Counted from the first letter of the stretch, positions 33,822 to 45,859 are shown. The stretch is 64,000 nucleotides of DNA from Ceratothoa steindachneri (GCA_963969495.1 OZ018333.1:15773937-15837936), one strand, 5' to 3'. Notes: generated by a model not told the origin, from the letters alone. Made by a program: numbers and translations.

Positions 33822-34129
33822 AACCCATTAAACCACATATTGAAAGAGAAAACGGAATAATTTTTCCTTGCAGTAATATTTTTATTACCTTTTTCGAAAA
33901 ATCCGTGCAGGGAAACGATTCGAACCAGGCACACTGAGGCAGCGAGCCGTTAGTACAATACGCTACGCAGGGAACGGCATACTTTTAACTGTAATCAAAG
34001 CGGTGCTCGCTGCCTCAGTGTGCCTGGTTCGAATCGCTTCCCTGCACGGATTTTTCGAAAAAGGTAATAAAAATATTACTGCAAGGAAAAATTATTCCGT
34101 TTTCTCTTTCAATGTGGTTTAATGGATTC
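33822..34129. repeat. Large palindrome, arms about 125 bp, with tRNA-like boxes
   Basis: The left arm (33822-33947) and right arm (34005-34129) are nearly perfect inverted copies around a 57-nt centre. Each arm includes GGTTCGAATCG on its outward strand, an RNA polymerase III B-box-like T-arm sequence. On the minus strand the centre supplies GCGTAGCGTATTG upstream, which could serve as an A box and D-arm, followed by CTCGCTGCCTCAG. The outer flanks are (TA)n on both sides. It is possibly a tRNA-derived SINE-like or foldback unit. A functional tRNA is unlikely, as I could not close the acceptor stem. Confidence 0.8.
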
Positions 34130-34156
34130 ATTTCCATCATTCTCTCGTGCTACTTT

Positions 34157-34794
<638 letters not shown>

Positions 34795-35545
34795 TTTTTC
34801 TAGCTCATCTGGCGACTGCCTACTTGGGCATTAGTCTCCGTATTAAAACTGGCCTAGTTCTGAGCTACTTAAAAAATAAAATTAAAGACAAAAAAAAAAC
34901 ACCCCAAAAAGGGGGAAAGGAAGCAAGCTGGTGTGTCGGGGGAGGTCCTCCCGGCGCAGGAGCGTGCAACCTAAAGGAAAAAAAAACAAATGCAAAAAAC
35001 AAACCCTGCTTAAATAATAGGGAGAAGGCCGGCCTCCCCCAAGAAGTCAACAAGTCCACCAGTCAATGTGCACGCACTCGTCCCGAGTACAAGGGACAGG
35101 GGGTAGTGACCCCGCCCATCCCGGTATCGGGACAGGTAACGTGTGCGAAGATCACCCAGACTGGGACATTCGACAAGAATGTGCCGAACAGTCTGGGGGA
35201 CGACGCAGTCGTCGCAATAGGGCGCAGGCGAGCGCTCCATCAAATAGCGATGCGTCACACGAGTGTTTCCGATTCGGAGACGACAGAAAGCAACCTGAAG
35301 CCGTCGCGGCATTGAGGGATAGGTCCATGGGAACAGTCACGGCGAAATGGCACGCAACCTTAAGTTCCCTTCCACCGTCTCCCATCTACTTTGCCAAGCA
35401 GTCCGAAGAGCTGCCCGTATTCCTGCCATGTAGTCGGTGTTAGGAAGAGCGAAACGCTGGTCCGGTCGCAGAGTCCTCGCGGACTCTTTGGCGCCCTCAT
35501 CGGCGCGCTCATTCCCCGCAATTCCTATATGTCCAGGACCCAGAG
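34795..35545 (-). mobile_element. I-clade LINE family C, copy C3 (3' end only)
   Basis: On the minus strand the copy starts in RNase H and gives MPRRLQVAFCRLRIGNTRVT, then CDDCVVPQTVRHILVEC, an intact CX2CX7HX4C terminal knuckle, and the 3' UTR ending CAGATGAGCTAG followed by an A run (T run on +) at about 34790. The 5' truncation is at about 35545 within the CWVPGH region. The C-terminal frame 35010-35312 is open for 100 codons. Confidence 0.85.
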
Positions 35546-35616
35546 GGAGAAAATGGACATGGCTGCCACCTGGGAGCGGGATAGCGTTATCAAACTGGGG
35601 AAATGACGGTGATAAA

Positions 35617-36099
35617 GCACCCCAAATTAAACACAGCTGAACTGGTGGGCGTTATCGCATAACGATATTGGCTTATCGGTTATCTGATTTTTTTTGCGCG
35701 TTATCGATTCATCGGTATCTCCGATACTTTTGATTCCAAACTACCGATAATCGATAATTTCCATTTTAGTTCCAGTTTAGCACAGGGGCGATCCGCGCAT
35801 GCCTTGGAGGCAGAAAAAGTTAGGTCCGAGCTGGGAGGAGGATCCTCAAAGCCTATGAGGAGATGAAGGAGAGCCTCACCAGTTAAGAAACAATATTCAA
35901 ATATTCTTATTATTCTATTATAAAATAACGCTATATAGTCAATAATCAATATTGTATTATAATTTTGGATTTATCGATTATCACCTTATCAGGCGATTAA
36001 TTTATCGCCAGTTATCGATTATCGGTTATCACCGATAAGGTTATTGTTATCGATTTATCGGTTATCGCGATACATTTTTTCGTTTTCGCGCCCACCTAT
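35617..36099. mobile_element. hAT-like miniature element with TTATCG arrays
   Basis: GGTGATAA occurs immediately on both sides (35609-35616 and 36100-36107), consistent with an 8-bp target duplication. The right end inverted reads ATAGGTGGGCGCG and the left arm has CTGGTGGGCGTTATCG about 25 bp in. Both arms are dense in TTATCG/CGATAA (35650-35765 and 35970-36075), as seen in subterminal transposase-binding repeats. There is no transposase. The left end does not match the right end exactly, so boundaries are provisional. Confidence 0.6.
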
Positions 36100-36138
36100 G
36101 GTGATAACGGCGTATTGAGTTTCATGATCCCATATACT

Positions 36139-36140
36139 AC

Positions 36141-36184
<44 letters not shown>

Positions 36185-36203
36185 TTATTATGATTATTAT
36201 TAT
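36139..36203. repeat. (ATT)n microsatellite
   Basis: About 15 pure units are followed by interrupted ones. The next 560 bp to 36761 are A/T-rich with a C13 run near 36580 and no gene seen. Confidence 0.9.
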
Positions 36204-36761
36204 TTCTGATGTTTAAATTTGGTTTACAATGAAATTTTGATATCTTTATATGTTTAAATTCTACAATTAAATTGTATTACAAATTTATCTTATTCATTCA
36301 ATAACTAGAAATTGAAGACCACATAATTACTATAGGTCAATGATGAATGGCTTTTAAAGTATTTCAGTAAAGTAAAATTATTGTTTTATATTCAGTTAAA
36401 TTCCTATTACTCTAGAGATAAAAATATAATAGTTAATGCATTATTATTTACACTAGGCAATAAATTTTAACTTATTGTTTATTACAGACATGTGAATAAG
36501 TGTTTCTAATTAGTTCGAGAGTGCTGAATCCAAATTGGAAAACCAAAATTCTCTATCACATTTAGATGTTGTGTAATGCCCCCCCCCCCCTTTCGCTATG
36601 CGTTCCGATTAATAAAAACAAATCTTTTTTTTGTAATTTTTAAGCAAAAACATTTTAAAAGTGGGGGACCTTCCTTATTTATTCTGGCTTAGGACAGAAA
36701 GAGTGTACATCACTCGCGAAGTTATGAAGATTTTATTGTATTAATTAAGTTTGTTATGCAT

Positions 36762-37917
36762 TTAGAGTTTAAAGAAGCTTTGCTGTGGGCTTCTCGTTTT
36801 TCTTTTGTGAGGCATCAAAGTTTTGGGGGGTAAATACCGGCAATAATCCCCAATCATATTTTGATTAAATTTTCCTTGGTACCTCGTCTCCATAACCAAA
36901 ATTTGTTGATGAAAACTTTTACCATGTTCATCACTAACCACTCCCAGATTTTCAGGAAAAAAATCGAGATGAGAATGCAGAAAATGCATTTTTAGTGACA
37001 TTCTACATCTCATCTTTTCATAGGCTTCCAGCATATTGTTTACTATTCCTCGGTAATTTGGAGATTTACAATTGCCGAGAAAGTTTTCATTGACTTCCAC
37101 AAAGGATGTTCATGCTTTGCGTTCCTTTTCATTGAGACACAAAGTGAAGGAATCATCAGAAACAACTCAGCGACTTTGTGATCTAGTGAGAACTCCATCT
37201 TCTATTTTTGCATCAGTTAATGATCCTCTAAATTTGTTTTTCAAATATTGGAAGCCTTCACTGCTTTGATCCATACCCTTTACAAATTTTTCATTAACCC
37301 TAATTTAATGTGAAGAGGGAAAAGATGAACTTTTTTGGATCTACTAGAGCATCATGCTTAACATTATGTTTGCCAACGATGTGTTCTTCTCTGGCTGGCC
37401 ATTCTCGCTTTTTCTACTAATTTTATCATCTCTGCTATCCCATAGACATAAAAAGCACATGTACTTTGTGTATCCCAACTGCCAAGTGTAGGCCATGAAT
37501 GGTATTTTGCAGTCTCCTTCTTTTCTTATGTTCTTATGTACACAAGAAGAAGTGATGGGCAATTTGGATAAACAATTTTAGATTTGTTCTTCTTTGAAAA
37601 TCCAGCCACATTTGTTAGGCAGAAATAACAATCATCAAAGTGATTTGAGGGCTCACACCATATCATGGGAACAGCAAATGACATTGCCTTCCTCTTCCCA
37701 TTTAATCAAGCTGTCAACATTGTGCTATACTGCGTGCAGCAAATATGAGGGACCCAATCTTTATCCTGGTCCCCTAGTTTGCATCCAAAATAGTATCTGT
37801 AGGCTTGCTTCATCGTTACTGCTGTTTCTATTTTTCCCGCTGTGCCCCTGGAGTGAATTGCCCACAAACATAACAAAATATGTTGGGGCTGTTTACACAT
37901 CCGTGTCTAAAACTTGA
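36762..37917 (-). pseudogene. Broken copy of a conserved arthropod gene family of unknown function
   Basis: Minus-strand pieces line up in order across frames. They are NIFCYVCGQFT, KQAYRYYFGCKLGDQDKDWV, FAVPMIWCEPSNHFDDCYFC (after a TGA at 37706), GYTKYMCFLCLWDSRDDK, LFPLHIKLGLMKN, and finally MHFLHSHLDFFPENLG, VSDEHGKSFHQ, RYQGKFNQNMIGDYC. From memory these are landmarks of a multi-copy, about 500-residue protein family in insects and crustaceans with Cys/His clusters near the N-terminus (C-Y-V-C, D-D-C-Y-F-C, C-F-L-C). Its function is not known to me and it may be transposon-derived. Around 150-200 codons seem missing where the short repeat sits at 37474-37540. The C-terminal 112 codons (36762-37100) are open. 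Confidence 0.7.
37474..37540 (-). repeat. Short interspersed repeat, second copy
   Basis: On the minus strand the sequence ACATAAGAACATAAGAAAAG, then GAGACTGCAAAA.ACCATTCA, and TGGCCTACACTTGGCAG matches the insert at 1719-1787 almost base for base. It lies between the N-terminal and central pieces of the broken conserved gene, sense to it, exactly where coding sequence is missing. Confidence 0.85.
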
Positions 37918-38142
37918 AGCCATGACAAGATTTCAAATACTAACTTGAGCAAGCAAACGATACACAATGTGAGATCCTTATCATAAGGTTCTGATCAGAG
38001 CAAAATTTTGATAAACGTGTTATCTTTGTTACCAGTTATCAGTAGCAGAAAAGTTATCACAGATAAGTATGTATTAATCTGAAAATCTGAAAAAAAAACA
38101 GTAATTAGAATCCAATGATATTTGAGTTTCAATATAATCTAG

Positions 38143-38212
<70 letters not shown>

Positions 38213-38564
38213 TCAAAAGTGCATATTTGTACAATATTGAGCAAAAGCACGAAATGGCTTGAAAAGGAAAATTCAAATTACACAAAAACTAAATATGCAA
38301 ATTTTAAAGCCAAATTTGTAATCGGCACGTAAAAATCATCTAGAATCACCTATTTTCTGCTCTGTAGCAAAAATAATATTTGGGAAGGAAGGGGGGCACA
38401 AAATTCAATTTAGTACCATCGGAAAGAGTGCAAAAATGCAGTTAAGAGGATATGATTGAGAGCTGATTCCTGGTAGAAAAAAGCCTCGCCCAATAAGAAT
38501 TAGGTTCGAATTAATTGGAAAAAATTAGGTTTAGAGCCAATTATATATATATATTTTTTTATTT
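37918..38564. other. A/T-rich spacer with (AT)n at 38144-38210
   Basis: It contains one AT dinucleotide run of about 33 units and otherwise A/T-rich DNA. No gene is supported. Confidence 0.5.
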
Positions 38565-38869
38565 TAGGAGCCCCTCTGGTGACTGCGCACATGGGTATAA
38601 CTCGCCGTACCCACGAAAGCATAGTAATAGGCTAAATTAAATAACAATATTAAGAAAAAAACTAAAGAAAAAAGAAAGAAAGGCAGCAAGCAGGATCACG
38701 CGTGGAGGGGCGGGCGAGAGGGGCGGGCGAGCACGGACGGCGCACGGAAGTGCGGCCAAAAAAAGAGGAAAAGTTAGATAAGGTTTAAGGTTTTAGGTAA
38801 GTTACCAGTGGGTTGCTACCCAATCCAAATGGATTTTATATGGTGGCTAGGATAAAACGAGGCGAATTA

Positions 38870-40440
38870 TCTATAAAAGGTGGAGGAGACCACTTTGTGA
38901 CAAAAATTTTAAAAACGATGGGTTAAAAGATTCCACCACCAATATGAATCGAAGACGGGAGTGTTGAGGAATAGTTAAAAGGGTCGGGAAACAGGACAAC
39001 CGGAGAATGGCAAAATGGCTACAATCCAATAAAAGGTGGGCAACCGATTGGTCCCCACCGAAAAAAAAGCCAGCAATGGCTGATATGAGCATCACCCGAA
39101 ACAAGATGGCCGTGAGTAAGTCTCGTGTGGCCAATGCGTACTCGGCAAAGGGCAAACTCCAACGACTGCATACTATGACGACTCGAGGGCCAAGAGCGAA
39201 TAGAATTTTTAATTTTGTATAGTTTGGATGATGAACAGTCATCCCATTCATTCTGCCACAGTTGAAAAATATATTTTCTTATTGAAGAAAAGTAGTCCCT
39301 GAAAGGCAGAGCCGAGTTCTCAGGGGACACAAAATGTGCTGAGCGGGCCAGCCGATCAGCCTTCTCGTTGCCCAGGACCCCCATATGCTCAGGGACCCAG
39401 CAAAACATAATTCTATATCAGGATGCATTTTGGATCAGCCAGTTGCAAATTTCTGTGACCAGGGAATGGGACGCATTAAAAGATCTTATCGACCTTAAGA
39501 CACTCCTTGAGTCGGAAAAAATGACAAATTCACTAAAAGGTAAAATTTAGATAAGTCTAAAGGCTAAAAGGATTGCTGAAAGTTCAGCGGTAAAAATGGA
39601 TGCTGCTGGCGGCAAAGATAGAGTTAGGAATTCTCCTCGTGGGTAGATGGCTGCGGCGCCCACGCCACCGTCCGACTTAGAGCCATCCGTGTATATTGGG
39701 CAGCATTGTTTGTGTAAGGTTGAATGCTCTAAGAACAGCCTCTTAATGATGCAAGGGTCCATGGAGGACTTCTCCAGGCTCCACATGTTGGTACATACTG
39801 TGGGGAGAGGAGCACGCCAACTAGGGGTCAGTAAGGATGGAAGGGTAAGGACCCTTGGAGCACCCAGGTTAGATCGATGATCGCCTATGCGAAGGTTCAG
39901 GGGGCGGGGTAAAGATGGCAACTTATCATATGCCGCCGTTGATTCGGCAGCATACAGGCATCTGTAGACCTCTGATACTGGGGCTTGCTGTACTCGGCAG
40001 AGGTATCGCATGCAGATTTGAAGTGTATGGTAGGGCAAAGGGAGTACCCCACTTTCGCAGTAAAGGCTGTTGACAGAAGTACGGAAGGCTCCACTAGAAA
40101 GGCGAACTCCGAGGTTTCGAATGGGGTTTAGCATTTTAAGGGCTGAAGGGGAAGGCGATTAGTAAATGTGACAGCCATAAACCAATTTGGATTGAACGAG
40201 GGCTGTGTATAATGTCCACAATGTTTGTCGGTCACTGCCCCACGAAGTGTGTGAGAGGACTTTCAAAATGTCTAGACCCCGCAGAAAGCCTGTTCGAAGT
40301 CGGCGTAGGTGTGGTAACATGGATAACTTTGGCTGGAGAGTTACGCCAAGAAACCGAAACTCGGAGACAAACTCTATATCTTCGCTTTGTAGGGAGATAG
40401 ATGGCGGAACAAGAACCCTTCTGCCCCGGTGGAAATACAT
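38870..40440 (-). pseudogene. I-B1 connection, RNase H and C-terminus
   Basis: The frame at 40159-40440 gives FRFLGVTLQPKLSMLPHL and LVQSKLVYGCHIY. Then 39547-40134 gives NLGVRLSSGAFRTSVNSLYC and RNase H CPIYTDGSKSDGGVGAAAIYP with an intact first Asp and SIFTAELSAILLAF with Glu. At 39019-39408 MFCWVPEHMGVLGNEKADRLA keeps the His loop and last Asp. The third Asp region is shifted. The C-terminal knuckle is lost by frameshift near 39050. Confidence 0.85.
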
Positions 40441-40554
40441 TGCTTTGGTTTTGTTCGTGGAAAAGCGGAATCCCTTAAGTTGTGCTCTTTGGGATACAGT
40501 ATCAACCGCTAATTGTAGCCGACGCGCTGCTGATGAAAGGCGAGGTGAGGAACA

Positions 40555-42058
40555 GTATAGTGCAAAATCATCGACAAACAGAGTTGCCGATACACCCTCT
40601 GGGAGAGACGAAATAATATCATTGATGGCAATTATAAAACATAAGACACTTAAAACACTGCCCTGAGGAACTCCCTCCTATTGAGGTTGCAGGTCAGAGT
40701 GTGTCTCCAACACATACCTTGAAGGATCGAGATGCTAAAAAACTTTGAATAAGTGAGGGTAAAAGGCCTCTCATTCTCCAGACGTATAGCTGCTTCAAGA
40801 TGCCGTATCTCCATGTTGTGTGGTAGGCTTTCTCAATATAAAAAAATATAGCCAGGACTCGGTGCTTTAATGTAAAAGCTTTCTGGACCGACCCCTCGAA
40901 ACGTACTAGTAGGTCAAGGGTACTATGACCTTTGCGGAAGCCACATTGAAATGGAGAGAGAAGGTGATTAGTTTCTAGGAACCAGTTTAGGTGCTCCAGT
41001 ATCAATTTTTACATCAACTTACTCAAACAGCTGGTGAGAGCTATAGGGCGGTAGTGATCTGCGTCCACCCCGTCCCTGCCCGGTTTGACAAAGGGAAGGA
41101 TGATCCCAATGCGCCATGATGACGGGTAAAAACCCTTCACCCATATAAGGTACAAATCAAGTAAGAAGAGAGTAGAGTGTGGATGTAGGTACCGAATCAT
41201 ATCGAAATGGATCTCATCAAGGCCAGGGAAAGTAGATCTCTAAAGGGAAGAAGCGCTATGCAGTTCATGGATGCTGAATAGAGCGTTATATGAAAGGTTA
41301 AATTTTGTTGTCAAGTTGAGAGCATAAGATTCTTCCTTTGACTTGTAGGATTGAAAAGCCTTATCGTAACGGCTGACACTGCTGACGGCGTGGAAATGGT
41401 CAGCAAAAGCATTGCTGACCGCCAGACCGTCATTCTCCAAGGAACCGTCTAAGTTGAGTGTGGGGGTATGATGATTAGCATAACGACCCCTGATCTTATA
41501 AATCCTCTTCCAGATCTTAGCAGTAGGTGTCATAGAGGAAATTGATGAAACGTAACGGCGCCATGAATTTCGGCGAGCCTGACGAAGGGTTCTTTGGCGA
41601 AGCGCACGAGCTCGGTTTCGATCAACCTTGTTGCACAAAGTTGGGTTCTTTCGGAATCGGGAATGGGCTAACTTGTAATTTTCGATAGCTGTTGCACACG
41701 TCGAAGTCCACCAGGGCACGGTTGAGCGGCCCGTGGCAGGTCGCATCCGTGGGATGGTCTGTGTTGCTGCATTGTAGATAGTCGATGTAAAGTATTCTAA
41801 TGCCGCGTCCACTCCATTGAAGATCACCAAGGATGCATTTGTGAAGGACGCTTTTTGGAAACCTTCCCAATCTGCATGACCTAAGTCCCACTTAAGGGGC
41901 ATGGTTGTATGAGGGCTAACTTGAAGGGCCGGCAAGACAGACAATAGGGAAGTGGTCACTCCCATGGAGATTGTCAAGAATTGACCATCGAAATTCCGTG
42001 AAGCAATCAGGGAAATAAACAGACAGGTCAACACAGCTAAAAGAGTCCGTCTGGACAT
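40555..42058 (-). pseudogene. I-B1 RT with lost motif A aspartates
   Basis: The 272-codon frame 41240-42058 covers the pre-RT linker (WWTSTCATAIENYKLAHSRF, NRARALRQRTLRQARR, AKIWKRIYKIRG). RT follows in two frames: HYRPIALTSCLSKLM (41009-41200) and GFRKGHSTLDLLVRFEGS, IFFYIEKAYHTTWRYGIL (40694-41005). Motif A, expected FFDIEKAYDTTW, has Y and H in place of both Asp residues, so the polymerase is dead. The YVDD-equivalent near 40560 reads FVDD and is intact. Confidence 0.9.
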
Positions 42059-42560
42059 GATAAGAGGTAAAATCGCCAGTATTTAAGACACAAAGAGAGT
42101 CAAATAATAAAAGAGACTCTAAAATACTATCTTTGGAATTTCGAGTGATGTCACCTCAGTATGGATGACGGGCGTTAAAATCTCCTATTAATAAAAATGG
42201 GGAGGGCAACTGGTCTATAAGTTCAAAAACGTCGGGTCTTGACAATGATAAACAAGGGGGTAGGTAAATAGAGTAAACGGTAAAAAGCTTGGTATCAAAA
42301 ACCCTCACGGCAACAGCTTGGAGGGTAGTATGTAGGGAGATAGGAGAAACATGGTAGGATGAAGATACCATGATTGACACCCCTCCATGAGAGGGGCTTC
42401 CAGCAGGAGCAATAGAGTTGAAAGTGAGAAAGCCGGGTACCGGCAGAAAGGGCTGTATACCCAGTTTATTCTCCTGGAGACAAATAACACCGGGTGGATA
42501 GTCGTTAAAACAATTTTGAGTTCTTCCCACTTTAGAAGAACTCCTTGACAATTCCATTGT
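41900..42560 (-). pseudogene. I-B1 AP-type endonuclease
   Basis: The frame 42156-42557 gives GVICLQENKLGIQPF (catalytic Glu), SHGGVSIMVSSSYHV, VYSIYLPPCLSLS and FLLIGDFNARHPY (GDFN) before a TGA. The rest, in shifted frames to about 41950, includes QTDSFSCVDLSVYFP and NLHGSDHFPI. All main catalytic motifs are readable, but the frame is interrupted at least twice. Confidence 0.85.
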
Positions 42561-42677
42561 AAAATGGAAGATATTATGTGGGACGGTTAGATACCCCTGT
42601 GGATATCCTTTTCTCTTTCGAGGCCGATATTGTATTTGTGGTTCGTCCCACAGAGCTTGGGAGACGGAGATCTGATT

Positions 42678-44000
42678 TTAAGGAGCCTGCTTTTGCAGGG
42701 GGAGAGATCCTAGATGGAGCAGTAACTGTTTTTTTTTCGTGGGTTTTGGAGAACCGACCAAGGCCCTTGATTGTAATTCGGGCTCGCAACCTGGCGGAAA
42801 AGGAAGTTCAGGAAGGGATTTTCGGCCGGTAGATCTGGATTCATGGGTCGAGGGTATTTTCGGTGTCTGAGAAGTTGGTCCAACCGCCGCAATTGGTGAT
42901 GTTGGAGTATCAACTGCTTCCATCGGATCTTGGGTTGAAGGGTGAGCGGAACGAACAGGTGATCTGAGCGAGGTGTGTAGAGCTGGGTGTATATCTGCCA
43001 TCGTTTGGATCAGGATGGGGCCTAAGTCCTGTGAAGGGCAAGACGGACTTAAGGGCATAAAATGTTCAACCATAGGGGAGGAGTCCATTGAAGATTCTCG
43101 GGGTTCGGCCGAGTCAGCTCCAGAGGCTACCCGCTTATTGGTGGTCAATGACCCAGGTGAGGAATCCTTTCTCTTACCACTGGGCTTTGGGTCTCGGGGC
43201 CGGGTGGATGAACCTTCACTTGTCGATGTTGAGGATTATTTCAAATAGCGTCTGATGTCTTCAAGTGTCTCACCCTGAGCGTCTCTCCAAGCTAGAGCTG
43301 CTGGAGAGAGGGAGGATACATTGGTTATCTCGGTGTGAGAGCGATGCTTCGACTGCATATTCTGAATGTTTTCGACGCTGCGAGTAGATCTAGGGTGAAG
43401 TGCTTCAGACTGGTCGGAACTCGCGCGTGATGGTCGGTTTCGTCCAGCGTCACATAAAACGTCAGAAAAGAGCCGGCCGAGTGGTGAGGCACGCTGGTGG
43501 GCCTCTCTTATATCTAAACGTAGGGAGTCGCGCAAAGCGAGAACTTCCTTTTCCTAAAAAAATATAGAGCAGAGTTTTGACGCAGCACTGTGGGTACCTC
43601 CACAGTTGACGAAATTCAGACGCGGATGGGGCGAGACAGTTATTGGAATTTCAGCTATCGAAGATAGATTTCGCACAAGGTTGTGTTGAGAGTCGGATGA
43701 CACCTCGACTACGACATCACCACTTCCTCTTGACCACATCCAGCGGGGTTCACCACAGCGGGGCTCAAAAGATTCATTGATGTCAAACACATCGACTTTT
43801 GCAAGTGGGATGTTAGATGATGAATTCATGACAAGAAAGCGAGGATAATCTAGATCTAGGTCTACTTCGTTGGAATAGGGGTCAAAAGAGCGAGGGAAGG
43901 CTGAAAGGGAAGCTAAGGAACGTTTGGCACGAGAACCCTTACGAGAAGGGGTGGTTTTTGGTTTATGGCTAGCCATTGCAAAAAGAAAAAAACTTTGCAT
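42678..44000 (-). pseudogene. I-B1 ORF1 with internal deletion before last zinc knuckle
   Basis: From a Met near 43974 (MASHKPKTTPSRKGSRAKRS) the frame gives YPRFLVMNSSSNIPLAKVDV, SGDVVVEVSSDSQHNLV and IPITVSPHPRLNFVNCGG, then THSAASKLC. In related ORF1 proteins the first part is an RRM-like domain and CVNCGGxHxAxxxxC is the last of three knuckles. Here the two are joined directly, so about 100 residues including the first knuckles are missing. The downstream frames 43236-43535 and 42678-43148 are a Ser/Pro-rich tail. Confidence 0.8.
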
Positions 44001-44559
44001 TCTTTCTTGGGGCTCCCCACCATGGAGGCCTACAAGGGCCCAGCACTACTGCAACTATACAATCAGTTACGTCCGGTATGTCCTCTTGGAGAATGGATAC
44101 GGATCCACCACGCCATCTTTATAACCCTAAGAGGCTGCCCGAGTTCTCCTACGCACGGAGAAAAGGGACCAACGATGGGTTTCTCCTTGGGCATTCGGTA
44201 GACGAAGGCGGTGTAGATGCCCAGCCTCTTTCACCTTCATGAAAGAACAATTCTGAATCAATCCATTAAATGAGCAGAGGTCGGGTATTGATAAGGACCA
44301 CTAGACAGGTGAAGGAAGAGGGGAAATAAGGGCAGTGGAAGAGCAAATAGAGGAGGAAAGAAAGAGAGGCATGTTAAAAGTCTTGTTGGCAACACCATGG
44401 GTCCCCTAATGGGCCCAAGGCTGACCCCCCTTGCCACGAGAAGGCCAGAGCCTCTCTGGGAACAACCCATGAAAAAAAGATCCCAGAGAGTGAGGAGGAA
44501 AAAGTTAGATAAGGTGTGTAGGAACTCATCGAGAGTAGAAGGGATAAGCAGTAGCAACC

Positions 44560-45760
44560 ACGTTCATCCCGGTAGCGGGAGGGGTAACGTGCGCGAAAAT
44601 CACCCAGATTGGGATATTCAACGAGAATGTGGCGAACAGTCTGGGGGACAACGTAGTCGTCACAATAAGACGCAGGCGAAGGAACCATCAAATGGCGTTG
44701 CGTCCCGCGAGTGTGTCCAATTGGGAGACGACAGAAAGCAAAATGAAGCCGTCGTGGCATTGGGGGTAGGTACATGGGAACAGTCGCGGCGCAATGGCAC
44801 GCAACTTTAAGTTCCCCTCAACGGTCTCCCATCTTCTTTGCCAAGCAGCCCGGAGAGCTGCGCGTATTCTTGCCACGTAGTCAGTGTGAGGAGTGAAACG
44901 ATGGTCCGGACGCCTAGTCCTCACGGACTCTTTGGCGGCCTCGTCGGCGCACTCATACCGGCTCGCCAAAACCGTGGCGTCACGTATATTGCGAACCAGG
45001 GGATGTGGAGATTCCAATGCCCAGAGAGCACTCATGGCGCTTTGTGAGTCGCTATAAATCACAATCCGGTCTGCGAACCGAGCACGTGGCGTCATCTCTT
45101 GTACCGAGTGATGTATTGCCACCAGTTCTACGGTGAAGAAGGACGCAGCGCCTGGCAGAAACCCCTCTAACTTCAAACAAAGGGGATACGGCACGGAAAA
45201 CGATCCCCTCTTAGCACCTGGAGCCATTCGTATACATCGTATACAGTGGCACGATTCTAGCGTGAAACAAGGTTTGCTCCAAAAAGGCCGCACACAATAC
45301 TCCCGGGCGCTGTACAAGCTTTGGGAGCAGAGACGAGGCGACAAATGGTCAAAGGTGGTAGCCTCCAGGGTGGTGTCCTGTGAAAACCAGGGGCGCCACA
45401 GCCCGAGAGCTATAACTAGCTCTCGAAGGAGTTTCCTAGCCCTAAACCCGAAGGGCTTAGGGAATGACTGGCTTCTCTCGGTGGCATAGGCATTATCGAG
45501 ATCTACTGCGAATGCAGTGAGAGCTTTTGGCGACTGAGGGAGTCGGTGAGCTCGTGCGTGCAGGCGAATAATGCACTGCACTGCGTAGTGCAAGCGGCAT
45601 CTCTCCAGAGTCGATAAGTAGGCTCTCAATGGGGGAATTGCGAAATACATCGGTCGCAAGGCAAAGGCCGGTGGGGTGGATCGATTCCACCTTCCGCAAT
45701 AAACGCTCGGCTGCGGATGCATAAAACTCGCATCCGTAGTCGAGCTTCGAACGAACAAAG
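44560..45760 (-). pseudogene. C4 connection, RNase H, C-terminus
   Basis: The 356-codon frame 44688-45758 is the longest in the copy. It gives ASFFTVELVAIHHSV (catalytic Glu) and DRIVIYSDSQSAMSALWALE (Asp), then NIRDATVLASRYECADEAAK, where about 17 residues carrying the WVPGHVGI His loop are missing by in-frame deletion. The first RNase H Asp motif (YTDGSK) falls in another frame as YTNGSR, so the Asp is lost. The tail has AFCRLPIGHTRGTQRHL and CDDYVVPQTVRHILVEY, a terminal knuckle with two Cys changed to Tyr. Confidence 0.85.
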
Positions 45761-45859
45761 GATCGATAAAAAAGTAAGGCAGTAGCTCTATCAGCGCCCC
45801 AAGCGCTGAACGTCACGGAACGGAGAATATCCATGGCGCGGGTACAAGAGAGCCTAAGG

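Larger units (their letters stand above)
38565..44270 (-). mobile_element. I-clade LINE copy I-B1, most complete of its type
   Basis: From right to left on the minus strand come a 5' UTR, ORF1, endonuclease, RT, RNase H, C-terminus and a 3' UTR ending CACCAGAGGGGCTCCT and an A-rich tail at about 38550-38570. The total of about 5.5 kb is close to a full element. Frames are broken by several stops, and ORF1 has an internal deletion. The ORF2 sequence is related to I-A1/A2, but its 3' end resembles family C. Confidence 0.85.

Noticed and set aside
33880..34060. A functional tRNA gene in the palindrome
   Set aside because: A- and B-box-like motifs are present, but no convincing acceptor stem closes and the sequence is duplicated in inverted form.
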